A DNA stretch of 64,000 nucleotides from Liolophura sinensis (lineage: Eukaryota > Mollusca > Polyplacophora > Chitonida > Chitonidae): contig NC_088295.1 in NCBI RefSeq assembly GCF_032854445.1, positions 34,814,510-34,878,509 on the forward strand, in the 5' to 3' direction. Both the position numbers and the translations under genes were made by a program. The notes below the pieces were generated by a model. The model saw only the letters and a list, made by a program, of their open reading frames with translations, ran no database searches and was not told the DNA's origin. Below are positions 23,801-34,994 of this stretch, piece after piece; within the stretch, counting starts at the first letter, position 1, and each line of letters begins with the position of its first letter.

Positions 23801-25504
23801 GAACCACTTCACATAGTGATAAAAAAATTTTCACATTTTGTCTCTACCACCATTGCAAAAGACTGCTGAAAAGAGTCACAAGACTTATGGGCCTTTTTGT
23901 GATAAGTTGCTTTTTGATGTCAGCAATATAGTTCAAGAACTGCATCACTTAACTTCCAAAACTGTTGTTTTATTAATTGTAATGTTTGTAATATTCCAAT
24001 ACATAGGAGCATGTAAATGTTTGTCTGATATCAGTTCCCCTTGCATATTAAGACAGTGCCCTGTTCAAGGAAGATGGTGTACATGTTTGGTGGCTGCTGA
24101 TGTTAACACTGGAGATCCTGTATAACTCTGGTCAGCACAGCGCCCATCCTCTCCTTGAGAGTAATACTACCTGTATCTGCTACCCCTAACATCTCACACT
24201 TGTTCAGTGTGCGAAAGTGTGTGTGTGTGTGTGTGTGATCATTAGTAGTAAGATGACAAGACGTATTACGTGTTCTGGATCTGTTTCCACTGCATGTCAA
24301 CAGTTGTTCAGTGTTAATGTACCTGTGGTTTTGTTAGGTACATGAATGTTGTAGTATGAAGTTGGTGAAGCAAAGGTTACCATAGGTGTACATGTGTGTG
24401 GTAAAGTTGTGTATGAAATATGTTCTGACATATGCGGTATTAAAAACAGAAAATGGTTAGTGACATTTATACGATTAGCATTAGGTTTTTCTCAGCTAAC
24501 GTAAGTTTGATATCCTTTTAATCATAGTTTTTTTTTTACCTAATTTCAACCTGATACCCAAAATATATGTAGTATTCAATTATCATTTGAGTTATTATGT
24601 CCATTGATTTATTTACTAGCATTTTGTAACCTTTTGTAATAGGGTTTCATTGAATTTCTTCTATTCATAGTTATTTGAGTTTATCTCAGTTTCTGTGATA
24701 ATAGGCCTGTTAGCATGGTAGAGGATGATTACTGGAGAAGCACCTGGTGTACTAACCTCTGTGTGTATTCCTCTGCAGATCAAATCCAATCTGGATGGAG
24801 AAGTATGACAATTTAGGCCTGGATGACAACAACAGGTAAGTAGAGTTTTTCTGCCTTTCTGAAACCTTTCATTTTTAGGCTTTTTAGATGTAGAAAGACT
24901 ATTGCAAAAAGCACTGTAAGCAAATTACGGTGGCAGGGATTCACAAGGGTTGATTTTCAACCAAAATAACAGATTTGTAGTTTAACCATGCTGTATCAAA
25001 TACTGTTGCTATCATTCCAAGAGTGAAAAGTGAATTTTCTGGTAATGGAAGACAACTGAAAAAAGCTGGTTGTGGCAGGGTTAACAATTGAAGGTATGTT
25101 TGTCACATAAAGTCCGGTCATCAATACAACTTCTATTGTAGCTACATGTAGTATTATAATGTGCAATATGAAATCACCATACCTTTGAGGTGGTATGACT
25201 GTTAATGAGTTTTTATTTTGATTCCAGCCAAAACTCGCTTGATGCCAATGAGATAGAAGCCTCCTCTCAGAACCAGTTTGATGAGCAGGAGGTGTCACTG
25301 GACCTATATAACGATGACTACGAAAACTTCGCTGCCATCAAGGAGCACGAAGCCTCCAAAAACAACAGAAACAAAGACATTGTCAACAACAACGCGGACA
25401 AATACGCTGTGAATGGGTCTGTGAAGTATACCAATGGTTCGGTGGACAGCTTGTCGTCGTTCAACACCAAAAATGTTAACGGTCTTCAGACAACAGAAAT
25501 ATAA
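2803..25504 (+). CDS. CDH23: Cadherin-23-like protein, 3' part (17 exons)
   Basis: Calcium-dependent adhesion protein of the plasma membrane. Exons: 2803-2947, 4509-4712, 5019-5332, 7060-7605, 7959-8153, 9275-9509, 10234-10553, 11485-11721, 12315-12403, 13199-13291, 13863-13931, 14311-14377, 14856-14983, 15679-15719, 21109-21172, 24779-24835, 25228-25504. All junctions keep phase, giving about 1026 residues. Order: a partial cadherin repeat ending DYNDNAPEF, five more with linkers DENDNNPQF, DVNDNSPVF, DVNVHAPNI, DEDDNPPKF and DVNDNKPVF, a last divergent repeat, a membrane-adjacent domain (12315-14377), a transmembrane helix in exon 14856-14983, then a basic stop-transfer (CRKKYKRK). The tail has PGTNLHAFEGSNPIW, a CDH23-type motif, and ends TTEI, a class I PDZ ligand like the ITEL of vertebrate CDH23. 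The exon at 13863 uses a weak donor (GG|GTGACT). The 5' end is outside the window. Another long cadherin is possible, but the tail and membrane-adjacent region favour CDH23. Confidence 0.75.
2948..4508 (+). other. Cadherin intron (first complete one)
   Basis: A phase 1 intron, GTAGGG to TTTTTCAG. It contains several short open frames but no recognisable repeat family or exon. Nothing further is supported. Confidence 0.6.
5410..5640. repeat. Minisatellite, about 39 bases x 6
   Basis: The unit contains CTACCCAGCCTTTGGCTGTT and GAGGTCATTACTCC. Copies begin roughly every 38-39 bases and are nearly identical, so the array is young. It lies in the 5333-7059 intron and is not derived from the neighbouring exon. 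Confidence 0.9.
5838..5956. repeat. Short tandem repeat, about 42 bases x 3
   Basis: Three copies of a unit with CAGTGATCCATCCACTGT followed by a CA-rich stretch, in the same cadherin intron. The rest of this intron (to 7059) shows no recognisable element. Confidence 0.8.
10060..10132 (+). mobile_element. SINE family B fragment
   Basis: It keeps the conserved 3' part of family B (TTTCCTGCCACGATAATGCT, GGCCGCCATTGTATAAAGTG), then diverges. It is in the cadherin intron upstream of exon 10234. The 5' part is missing. Confidence 0.6.
11172..11445 (+). mobile_element. SINE family B, near full length
   Basis: A tRNA-like head (GGTTAGCACACTAGC, then GAGTTCAAGTCC as B box) is followed by the central CCAGCTCATGCTGGCTTCC and the conserved end (CCACCATAATGCTGGCC, TGAAATATTCTTGAGTACGG, CACCAATCA). 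It lies on the + strand in the cadherin intron just before exon 11485. The short open frames here come from the SINE. Confidence 0.85.
13385..13692. repeat. Minisatellite, about 45-48 bases x 6
   Basis: The unit contains ATGTCTATATTGTAGAGGGA, then TCCTAATAGCTGAGATG and TGTTCAA. It lies in the cadherin intron 13292-13862. It is not related to the exon ends on either side. Confidence 0.85.
15061..15312 (+). mobile_element. SINE family B, near full length
   Basis: Head TGGCCGAGTTTGTTAGCACA, B-box-like GAGTTCAAGTC, then the conserved end with AATGAAATATTCTTCA and a terminal AAATAAATAAATAAAT tail. It lies in the intron right after the transmembrane exon of the cadherin gene. Confidence 0.85.
17948..18049. 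mobile_element. MITE-like inverted-repeat element
   Basis: The ends are inverted copies: TGGGTCCACTTGTACAAG on the left and CTTCGTACAAGTGGGCCCA on the right, around a loop of about 65 bases. There is no coding capacity. The size and terminal repeats fit a small non-autonomous DNA element; the superfamily is unknown. Confidence 0.55.
19717..19835. repeat. Long inverted repeat (foldback)
   Basis: Arms of about 34 bases (19717-19750 and 19802-19835) are reverse complements with two or three differences, each beginning TTCAGGGGAGAATACT when read inwards. About 51 bases separate them. An RNA copy would form a long hairpin. It could be a foldback/MITE element or a structured intronic sequence. Confidence 0.7.
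20196..20312 (+). mobile_element. SINE family B fragment with internal duplication
   Basis: Two direct copies of CCCGGTTTCCTCCCATCATA plus ATGCTGACTG lie back to back, followed by the usual family B end (TGAAATATTCTTGAGCAC, AATCAAATAAATAA). Only the last third of the SINE is present. Confidence 0.75.
21420..21480 (+). mobile_element. Decayed SINE family B end
   Basis: GCTGACTGCGGTCACATAAG and GGAGTATGGCATTAAACAC resemble the family B 3' module but are strongly diverged. Weakly supported. Confidence 0.35.
22934..23333 (+). mobile_element. tRNA-derived SINE, family A, copy 2
   Basis: The A box is perfect for a tRNA (TAGCTCAGTTGG, then TAAAGCATTCGC). The body matches copy 1 (AAAGAGGAAGTTGTTACTTT, GGCTCGGGCGGGGCAGCTTA, CATCATATGACTGAAAAATT) and ends in a CACTCACT-like tail. 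It is longer than copy 1 because of small local duplications. It lies in the 21173-24778 cadherin intron, which holds no other clear element. Confidence 0.8.
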
Positions 25505-28380
25505 TTACAAACTGAGCAAGTCTTGTGATTCTTACCCAACTTTGTGATTCACTTTAGAGGCTTGGCCACCACCAGAGGCCATGCTGCCTTTGAATGAACA
25601 CAGTGGGGTGTAAATGTGTACAGTAACATGTATTTTCTACAAAAAACGGTTGTGATATCATTTCTAGATAACACTTGCAGCTGAATCGTATGCTTATCAC
25701 TTAGGTGTTGCTTTTCAGCATTGAACTAGTCCAAGGCAATGCAAATGTAAGCTGTTTGTGGCATTGCTTTCTGTTTTCCGCATTTTTGTCAATTCTGGTA
25801 TTATTGTTTTCCTTACCTAAAGTTTTCTACATCGCTTATCCCTGTGTAACAGTGGCATTTGCTGTATTAACATCAGGAAGTTAAGTGAATCAATTATAGT
25901 TATTGTATATTTAGGCGTATCTTTTGCAACTGCTGGAAGTGGTCCAAGAACTTTGGCTGAGGATTGTTCATTATTACAGACAAGTCATTGGAATTACATT
26001 TGATATACTTGATGACTACAGTTAACAGTGAGAACTGGTCCACCTATTGCTATCAGACTGCAGTTTTATCCAGTTGACCTTGAAAGCGTCTAAGTTTTTT
26101 TAAATGTCAGTGCCACGTTATGATCTCTTTGAGAAACAACCTTCTAAAGAAAAGTGAAGATGGGTTCTGTGTTATGCTTTAAGGTCATCATGTCAGAGCA
26201 ATCACCATTTTCCCAAGACAGCACACGGTTAATGGGAATTTTTCGATGTAAAGTTTATCATGAAGGTTAAAAAGATGGAATTTTGTGGTGCTTTTCTATC
26301 CTCTTTCCCTCTTTGCTATGAAGTTAGCTGACGGTATTGTGTTGAAGTGTATAACAGGTTACATATGTTGCAAAATTATTGTTGTTTTTCAGTAATCAGA
26401 GTGAACTGTCTTGGAATAAACAATGTATAGACATTAACAAATTCCAAAAAACAATGTCTGCTGTGGGTAACCTGGCATTAACATCTGTCTCAATGCTTAT
26501 ATTTGTTAATGTTTGCTGCTGTTTTAGGAATTGTGTTTATTTGTGTTTTTTTTGTTTTTCTTTTTCACTGCTTTGTGCCTAGATGTGTACAACATGAATG
26601 CAGTACATTAACACTGATCCAATCAGCAAGCATTTAAGGTTCTTGTGACCAAATTAGCTTGAAGCTCTGTTTTTCAGAAAATGGTGTGTTTCAGTCATTG
26701 CACAACATGAAAAGCTTAGAGATTTCTTGCTGACAGCTGGATCTGTCAGAACATTCCAAAGAGTAGAAGTAATGACAATTGGGTGCTTGTTTAAGGTTAT
26801 TCATGTCTCCTGTCTTGTTTGGTATGCCTGGAGAGTCTTTAATTATGTATAGTGTCTGCTGGTGATTATCACTGTTAGGCTGGTTTGTACATGTAAAGGA
26901 TAGAGCATACAAAACATAAGACATGATTGTGGAAATGCCACTGGAGTCATTACTGCGGAAGTACATGTATGCAGTGTGAGTTGAGTTGGGAAACCCCCTT
27001 ATTCACAAGTACAGACATCGACAACAATGTTTCAGTAAAAACCTTGGACACTGGAATCAACAATTTATGCATGTCAAAGTAGGTTTTTGTATGTGTTCTT
27101 GTTTTTTGGATTTTAGATAATTTATGATAATTTTAAATATGTTTTCATAAGTATTTATCTAGTGCTTCGATGTCTATGTTTTAGTTGCTGCTTTCTGTGT
27201 GGCTACAAGGAAGTTATATGTTTTGTGTACGGACTAGTGGTTCTTTTTCTTTTTTATACTGTTTTTTTTTTTATTTTTTCTTCGGTTAATGACGTGTTAG
27301 TGTGTGCATGAACAGTATTGCATGTCTATACAGTCAAGTGATCCTAAGTGTTTTACAGACCAATTCTCCCAACAAATTTGAAACACAGTGCTAAATATGT
27401 CACCTCTTGAGAAGAAAAGAGAGGTGAAAAGCAGTGGTAGGATTGGTAAACTGTAATGAGAATTTTGAAAGGTTAAATGAAGTTAATTTAGAGTTTTAGT
27501 TGAAGCTAAATTAAATCTTGATGACCTCGCTGCGTTTTTTAAAAAATAATAATGAACCTTTGCTGTTTTACTGTTTAAAGTTAAATGTGTTGGAGATCGT
27601 TTGGATACCAGTAAATGAATAAGTTTGATAACGTGGGCATGGATAAGTGCCTGAAATTTTTGTAAGTGTCCAGTACTGTGCACACCATATTAGAGTTAAT
27701 ATCCGTGGCAATCCTGTGGCCTTCTTATCTATCAGACATCTTTTTCAGGGAACATGCTTTATGTCAACCTAACAAGATAAATGTTTAAGTTGCTTTGCTT
27801 CTTGTGTCAGCACGTGAGATAGATTGAAGCGCTGGCATGTTCTGCATGCCCCCTTGCTCGGCCGTCCGCAAAGACATGTTTTCGCCTGTTGCATGCACAA
27901 CAGTTGCTTGTCATTGTTTTTTCCCAGAGATCCATAGGCCCATTTCAAATTGCTGTAATGGTCTTGGGTCTTTCATTCATTTGTCTCGCCGCAAACCTGG
28001 CGAGCTCTTGATTCATAGTTCCCCCAATGTTACCCCCATTCTCTTTCGAGTCTTGAAGACTCTCCCATCATGACTATTTGATTCCCGCAATAACGAAGCA
28101 TATCATAATTATTGAATTGTACAGACCTCTTTTTATACTATGGTTAATACGTGTGTATTGTATTCGATATGTATATTATATATCTGTTGACAGAGACTAT
28201 TTGAAGATTGTGTAACGGATGTCTTGTATGTATGTACACCTGATAAATTGTGGCCTGGTGCTATAGCCTATGCCACGCTATGATTACATTGTTATTATGT
28301 GATACATCGACGGTTGTTCTATGCATAGAAAATCTGATATGGAAGTAAATATATTTATACTGAAAAAATGTAACTCTTTT
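25505..28380 (+). other. Probable cadherin 3' UTR and downstream DNA
   Basis: It follows the cadherin stop codon. A canonical AATAAA lies at 26415-26420 and other AT-rich candidates follow, so the true polyadenylation site is uncertain. Short open frames, including a 78-codon one at 27837-28073, have no recognisable domain. No gene is called here. Confidence 0.45.
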
Positions 28381-28404
28381 CTTTTTTTTACGTAATTCAG
28401 CTTC

Positions 28405-28432
28405 GGTCTCACCCCACCCCACCCCACCCCAT
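28405..28432. repeat. CCCCA microsatellite
   Basis: Several tandem CCCCA units, immediately upstream of SINE B sequence. Confidence 0.85.
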
Positions 28433-28436
28433 AAGC

Positions 28437-28742
28437 CATATAACCGCCGTCATATAAGTAAAACAGTCTTAAGTATGGCGTTGGTTTATCGTTTGGGGCC
28501 GAGGTGGTTAGCACGCTAGCGCGGTGCAATAACCCAAAGAGTCTCTAACCAATGCGGTCGGTTTGAGTTCAAGTCCAGCTCATGCTGGCTTCCTCTCCGG
28601 TCGTACATGGGAAGGTCTTCCAGCAGCCTGCGGATGGTCGTGGGTTTCCCGGGGCTTTGTCCATTTTCCTCACACCATAATGCTGATCGCCGTCGTATAA
28701 GTGAAATATTCTTGAGTACGGCGTAAAACACCAATCAAACAT
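28437..28742 (+). mobile_element. SINE family B: fragment plus near-full copy
   Basis: A truncated end (28437-28490, with CCGCCGTCATATAAGTAAAA) is directly followed by a near-complete copy from about 28492: head GAGGTGGTTAGCACGCTAGC, B-box-like GAGTTCAAGTCC, and end TGAAATATTCTTGAGTACGG with CACCAATCAAA. This copy has one of the best-preserved heads in the window. Confidence 0.85.
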
Positions 28743-30690
28743 TATTATTTATCATTTACTATATTAAGACTGGAGTTTATTTAGTCTGTATGAAACCGGA
28801 CAAAGGTCACTGCACATGCATTTTGTCTCCCACTCAAGGACACATTCACGTGTAACTTGTATTTGTAAAATAATGATTTTTAATAGTATACGGGGAACAT
28901 AACTTGCCTTTTTTTCCTGGCCGCAAAGTCCTATGTCTTGCGCGCAGAGATACCCTGTTGTCTATTGGGACCACCGTAGATCTAAGATCTGTTCCATTTT
29001 CCCAGCCTAGCTTTCAAAGCGGTTAAGGTAGAGGATAAGTTGGGATACTAGGACTCAATATTCCACTGTTTTTCACAATTTTGGTATATTTAAGTATATA
29101 ATGAGATCTATTTGGGGTGCACTAGATCTTTTGAGGAGTTTCGTTTGACCGCTCTCACAAAACTTTCATCGCTGGAATTGACGTGGAATAGGATAATACT
29201 CTAAGGGGCGAAATGATTTCTGAGGAGAAAGTAGAATGAAATAGGTGTTAGGCAAGTTTTGTGAAAGTGGTCCTGGTTTGTCGTAGCCATTATGGGATAT
29301 AAACTCGATTTGGATTTTTAAAATACATTGTTCCCCTGTAGAGTGCAAAATGCCAACCAATTTGGACACACCATATATTCTAGTGTGTAGAGAGTTATAT
29401 GGAATATTACGGCGATTTGGTGATCTGGATTTACGCCAAGCACACAGCCGGACTAATCTGCCAAGGGTGTGTGTTCTGGGTATAGCTACTGCACTACAGG
29501 TGTAATGAATAATACATGTAGACGGGGACCTAATTCAGCTAGGGTATTATACCCATGTCTTTCAGCCTATACTGAGCATGAAAGTGATGAAACCTGAATA
29601 AACATCATACTTGTTAGTAACTAATATGAATCATAATTACGGTCGCCACAGAATGGCTGATATACTTCCACTGTGGCCTTAAGTTTATTCATTCATTCGT
29701 TCGTTCATAATTACAGCTCCCACCATAAATGCTGGCCGACGTCGCATGGAATATTTTTAAGTATGGCGCTAAACACCAATCAAATAATGATTACTGCAAC
29801 TTCAGGGCCACGCGTTTTCACATTTACAGGCAAACGCAAGTTGATAGTCAACAAAAAATGCTCCAAGATGTTGCCAAAATCGTGTTTTTTTCTTGCCCCA
29901 GGATCCAGGTATATCCTCCAAAGTATGCTGTTGTCGGTATAATGTGACTGGGTGGGTGTCATGTCCGGCGTCGTCGACATGATACTTCTGAGGCGGAAGC
30001 GCTTGATTACTGCTAATGACTCCTCTTCGTGATATGTCTGAAACGTAAAAACCCAAGCATGCATACGTACATTCCTAGGTGTACTACTGACTTATCCATC
30101 GTCTCAGAGATGTGGTCATCAATTTGAACGCCAGCATATCCCTCTATAAACATATTCCTCTATAGGGTTTTAACCATAACTTAGCATGTTCTGGGGTTCT
30201 CTTTCGACAATGAGTACGCACCCAATGCTACTTGAATTTGATAGTAAGTTTATTGTCAGAATGTAGATTCTTCTCCAAAATACCAAACATTTATGATTGA
30301 CAGAGGCATTACTTATGGAAACATTTATGATATTAGTGTATTATCTGAGCGGGTCATACAAACATCTAGAGACAGATGTTACAGTGGACGCCTTTCCCAT
30401 GATGACATCAGCGACAATATGTTCACAGGGCATCATTTCATACCTCTGTCTGATTTCGTGTCCATTTTATGTACTGACTTAAAATCTGTTTAACTGTATG
30501 GTAGATGTTCTTTTGATTTACAGATTCAATAAGTTGGGTTTTTTTTTCTGTATAAACATGTCTTTGTTCAGCTAATAATGTAAGTTTTTAGAAGAGAATT
30601 TCATTATTGGTGGATCCAATGTGACGTTTTACTTTTCAGAGTTAGAACTCGGTATCAGTCTCCATAGGTTCCCGGCAAGTTCGTTTAGGT
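28743..30690. other. Intergenic DNA upstream of the GPX array
   Basis: No gene was recognised on either strand. One SINE B fragment lies at 29713-29792. Overlapping short open frames on both strands near 29670-30060 look like chance. Confidence 0.5.
29713..29792 (+). mobile_element. SINE family B 3' fragment
   Basis: CAGCTCCCACCATAAATGCT, GGCCGACGTCGCATGG and CTAAACACCAATCAAATAAT match the SINE B end. The head is missing. Confidence 0.65.
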
Positions 30691-30782
30691 CACTCGATGG
30701 TTTATAATGTTAAACTGGGTTCCAAAAAACAGTTACCAGGATACACCTTGCCTTGTGCAGTCGCGCAAAAATCAACTCAGCA

Positions 30783-33700
30783 ATGGGGGTCCAAAATGGG
30801 GCCCTGTTGCTGGTGGGGTTACTTGGGGTCGTCAGTGGGGTCCAGGTTCGCTGTGGGAAGCCGACAGACCCCTCCGCGAACATCTATCAATTCAGCTTGC
30901 ATGATGTCCACAAAAACCAAAGTATATCGCTTAATCAGTACCGAGGTGATGTAGCCTTGATCGTCAACGTAGCGTCTTTCTGAGGCCTAACCCCTCACTA
31001 TTACGGTTTGAATGCACTTCAACAGGAGTTCGGATCCCGTGGCTTTCATGTGCTCGGCTTTCCATGTAACCAGTTTGGTAAGGTAAGAATACAAAAGGCC
31101 TCAACCCGGTCAGTTCCCTCACTTCAGTCACACCATTCTATTTTCCACAGTTTTACCTGTATTGCCTTAGTTGCTGTGCTTGTACCTGCGCTTATAAGTC
31201 TTTGTAGACCCACGTCGAAGCCCGTTTTCTGTCTTTCTATTGCCCATGACATACACCTTTTTATTTATATATGTGACAAACTCTCAAAAACTGGATGAAA
31301 GATCTTTATCTAGACCAAACCTGCCGAAGGGTGGCGGTTTACGCCAGGCATCCCGGTTGTCACCACACATAAACCTGGTCGCCATTATATGAAACAAAAA
31401 TTGTTGAGCACGGCGTACACAACAATATAACAAACAATTACACGTACGTTTTTAAGCTATTATTAATTACAAATATCAGATGTACAAATATCACTTCGTC
31501 ATGTTTGCACATCATATCTCTGACATCAGAATGATGAACCGATTTTTTTTTAAAACGCTGAAGCAGTTTTTGTGCCCGGTAAATGCGTCAGTAATCTGTC
31601 CCCTATTTCAGCAAGAGCCGGGAGCTAACGGGACTGAAATTCTCCACTGTCTAAAACATGTGAGGCCAGGAGGAGGGTTTGAACCCAACTTCCAGCTCTT
31701 TGAGAAGATAGATGTGAACGGGGCCAACGCCCACCCACTGTATGTCTATCTGAAGGTGGGTTTAAATAATGTGATGAAAGACCAACCACTCTTCGGAGTT
31801 ATCTGGAGGTGGGTATGAATAATGTGGAGGAAACTCAACTGCTGTATATAGCTGACTGAGGGTGAGCATAATGTGACGAAAGACCAACCATTGTATAGAG
31901 CTATCTGAAGGTGGGTGTAAACAATGGATGAAGATCAACCACAGTATAAAGATATCTGAAGATGCCCATGAATAATTCAGTCATGGGGAAAATTCAATCG
32001 CTGAATGGAGCTAGTGGAAGGTGGTTATAAATAATGTGATCAAAGCTAAACCACTACAGAGTTATCTCAGGGTGGGAGTAAAATGTGCGATGAAAGCTCA
32101 GCCGCTGTGTAAAGATATCTGAAGCTGGATATAAATAATGGGATAAAAGCTCAGTCGCCTTATAGATATCTGCAGGTGGATGTATAGAATGAAAACTTAA
32201 CCACTGTATACAGTTTTGTGAATGTGGTTATAATATGATGAAAAGCTCGACTGCTGTATAGACCTATGTGAAGGTGGCTATAATATGATGAAAAGCTCAA
32301 CTGCTGTATAGACCTATGTGAAGGTGGCTATAATATGATGAAAAGCTCAACTGCTGTAGAGACCTATGTGAAGGTGGCTATAATATGATGAAAAGCTCAA
32401 CTGCTGTAGAGACCTATGTGAAGGTGGATATAATATGATGAAAAGCTCAGCTGTTGTGTAGAAGGTGAAATGTGATGAAAGCCCAACCGCTGTACTGTGC
32501 CAGATGTATCTGAAGGTGCAAGGGTATGAAAAGGGGGAAGGAGCCTCATCCGTTTTATGCCTCTCTGAAGATGGGTGTAGATATTGTTAAGCAAGTATAC
32601 CGTTATAGAGGTAACATACCTTACGTCTTCCCACTGACGAAAACAGAGCGCCGGAGAGCCTGCACATGAAGATTACATACTACACGAATAATTTAAGAAA
32701 TTTACAGTCAACTGCTACCAGAAATCAATTGATATTGGCTGACATATGATTACAGTTAAATTTTAGAAACGTAAATTGCTGTGAGCTCAAGTCCAGCTCA
32801 TGCTGGCTTCCTCTCCGGCCATACGTAGGAAAGTCTGGCAGCAACCTGCGGATGGTCGTGGGTTTTACCCGGGCTCCGCCCGGTTTCCTCCCACCATAAT
32901 GCTGGCCGCCGTCGTATAAAGTGAAATATTCATGAGTACGGCGTCAAACTCCAATCAAATAAATAAATAAATAGAAACGTAAAGTTAAAGTTATTGTTCG
33001 GAAACAAATCGGCCTATAATATTGATTTCCATCCAAGTAAAAGTACGGGTTTTCAAACCATCGCATCATACATGTGGATGCAATGATGAGCTACCAGGTT
33101 GTTCGAGATCAGTTAAAGACATTTACCAGGTTGTGAGGCATGCGAAAAAGACAGCAGTCCGGCAGTGTGGCATCAGTTAAATATTATGAATGATGTACAG
33201 CATAGAGAGTAAATCCAGAGCAGAGACGAGTGTGATAGTGGTCGCAAATGGACGCACGTAACCGGTGAAATACGGTGTCTTTCGCAGACTTTACCTCAAG
33301 AAAATAGTTTCGATTTTGACATTGTAAATTATCCTTACTTGGGCAGTAGTATACCGAAGGTGCATATGGCGTGTACATTTCTTCGTCCTGTAGCATTTGT
33401 TAGATCCTGGGTGTTGTGTGATGATTTCAATCAACGTCACAAGTTATTACTGCAAAAACTAATTTGTCAAGGCTATTCCATCAAACGCCTTCACTCCAAG
33501 TTTCGTAAGTTTTACAATGAGTAAATATGGAAAGACCGTCCAGGATCTCTGGCGCTCTCAATCATGGTTATGTCGAATTCCACTTAACCCGAGGCACATC
33601 TTGCGTCTTTCGTACGTCATTGGAAACTGTTGGCTGCTTCTCTTTGTATGATTCCGTCTTAATTTCGTACTTTGTACACTTTCTTAGCTCTTTGGTAGTT

Positions 33701-34593
33701 TGTGCTAAACGCCATTTTGGGAACTTGCTTTGCGATTATTGACGCGGAACGTCCTTATTAGCTGACGACTGGTATACGAATGTTTGTTTCGACGTATAGA
33801 TTCTTGTCAATTTACCATGTTACAATACATCCAAGAAGACAGCAAAAAACGGATATCACATCAATTAAAGGTAGTTGTCAGGTTACAGGGCATCAAACAA
33901 AGACATCAGCAATCTGGCTACATTACATCAAAAAGGTTATAATGTTGTAAGACATCCAAAACATACTGCAGCAACAGGGTTGTCTGGCATCAATAAAGCA
34001 GTTACCCGGTTGTATGGTGACTGTAGGAAAAGTGGACAAGTTGTATGGCATCAATGAAAACAGCAACTTGGTTGTATGACACCAATAATCTTTGTATACC
34101 GATTGTATGCTATTGGTGCACATTAGAATCGTGACCATGTTGTATGGCAGGAGTAAAAACATTAAGCTGTTTGTGTAACATCAGTGAAAACAGTAGCCCT
34201 GTTGTATGGCATCAGTATAGAGAACCACCGCGCTGTACGACATTTATAAATGTTCTGCCTAATCTATTCATATTCCTTATTATATTTGGATAGGTCTACT
34301 ATCCCTAAGTACTAGAATTCCGCTTAAAAATTGGACGTTTAAGAAAGTAACTTTTTGTTATTTTTTCTTCTTTTCAGTCACTGTGTAATCAAACGCACAC
34401 AGTCTTTAAATCCGACAACATCTTCTACCAGCCAATCGCAGTGACCGACATATACTGGAACTTCGAGACCTTCCTGATTGACCATACAGGAGTGCCGGTA
34501 TATCGGACTAATCCCTACACCGACGTGGCGTCTTTACGTCCCCAGATCCAGGAGTTACTGGTGAAGAGAGCTGTTGTTCAGCCAGTCGGATAA
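30783..34593 (+). CDS. GPX3-like: GPX-a: secreted selenoprotein glutathione peroxidase (GPX3-like)
   Basis: Reduces hydrogen peroxide and organic peroxides with thiols, probably outside the cell. Exons 30783-31082, 31612-31755 and 34378-34593 are all phase 0 and give 219 residues, close to human GPX3. A signal peptide ([19 protein letters not shown]) precedes the mature part. The in-frame TGA at 30981-30983 is Sec67 in the context VNVASF[15 protein letters not shown]. The other tetrad members are Gln97 (PCNQFGK), Trp175 and Asn176 (YWNFETF). The loop YVRPGGGF-like segment ([17 protein letters not shown]) marks the tetrameric GPX type. An upstream in-frame ATG at 30753 exists, but the later one starts the signal peptide. 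A SECIS lies downstream at 34729-34774. Intron 2 carries copies of the exon 2 end. No strong TATA box is seen, only TTATAATG near 30702. Confidence 0.9.
31318..31432 (+). mobile_element. Decayed SINE family B fragment
   Basis: A diverged end in GPX-a intron 1, with AACCTGGTCGCCATTATATG and TTGTTGAGCACGGCG. Recognisable only by comparison with the better copies. Confidence 0.45.
31756..32605 (+). repeat. Tandem repeat seeded by the GPX-a exon 2 end
   Basis: Units of about 60-65 bases each resemble the last exon 2 bases plus the splice donor: CACTGTA, then CTATCTGAAGGTGGGT, then TAATGTGATGAAAGC. About a dozen units can be followed. The first are diverged; those at about 32200-32450 are nearly identical (AAAAGCTCAACTGCTGTA, GACCTATGTGAAGGTGG). 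Many keep a GAAG|GTGG donor-like step. The array starts directly at the exon 2 boundary inside intron 2. Confidence 0.8.
32775..32976 (+). mobile_element. SINE family B, 5'-truncated
   Basis: Begins within the B box (GAGCTCAAGTCCAGCTCATG) and runs through the full conserved 3' part to an AAATAAATAAATA tail. Located in GPX-a intron 2. Confidence 0.85.
33370..33790 (+). mobile_element. Fossil retroelement fragment
   Basis: Two neighbouring open frames contain peptides like those found after reverse-transcriptase domains in animal retroelements: [19 protein letters not shown] in one, and a C-terminal [19 protein letters not shown] piece. It is a short, broken and old fragment in GPX-a intron 2. 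The second half (about 33655-33780) has a relative in GPX-c intron 1 at 40240-40350. The family is uncertain. Confidence 0.4.
33865..34240 (+). repeat. Degenerate repeats in GPX-a intron 2
   Basis: Recurring GGTTGTATGGCATCA-like words with AAAACAGCA or AAAGCAG between them, spaced roughly 35-45 bases apart. Similar words occur at about 33095-33180. Old, irregular array. Confidence 0.6.
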
Positions 34594-34728
34594 TAAATAT
34601 GCCAGATTGTTTGAAATGAAGTCTCATAATATGTAATTGATTAAAATGCCAATTTTAAGAGTTGCTTAATGTTGCTTGCGAAGTTTGGTCGATTTCTCTG
34701 TTCAATGTCTTCGGATAACGCAGCGTTA

Positions 34729-34774
34729 ATGACAGTTTACTAAGAAACAGTCTTGACTGACAGGTGAACTCGAT
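34729..34774 (+). promoter_or_regulatory. SECIS element of GPX-a (with downstream AATAAA)
   Basis: Core ATGA (34729-34732) and CGAT (34771-34774) form the non-Watson-Crick quartet. Between them the helix pairs AGTTTACT with AGGTGAACT, followed by unpaired GAAA and a mini-stem CAG/CTG around TCTTGA. This is a canonical SECIS layout, 136 bases past the stop codon. The AATAAA at 34987-34992 is the likely polyadenylation signal. Confidence 0.88.
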
Positions 34775-34994
34775 GGGCGTGGTTTTGTTCACAGGGCTTT
34801 GTGCATTCAGCTCAGAACAGAACCAACGCAAGATGCCTTTTCCAAGACATGAGAGCGAAATTGTTCAAACTTTTGTTAAACGATATTTTGTCAAACAACT
34901 CTCGTAGATACATTAAAATTTTACTTGCCATTGTCTTCAATTTGGATCTTGTTTGTGTTTATTATTTTTGTTTATTTGGTTTAGTGAATAAAAA

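Noticed and set aside
27837-28073. 78-codon open frame in the cadherin 3' flank
   Set aside because: Slightly coding-like composition but no domain, no promoter and no partner exon. It could be chance.
30981-30983. In-frame TGA in GPX-a (and at 36573, 40051, 44811, 49370) as pseudogene stops
   Set aside because: All five fall at the GPX Sec position, coding continues in frame afterwards, and each gene has a SECIS downstream.
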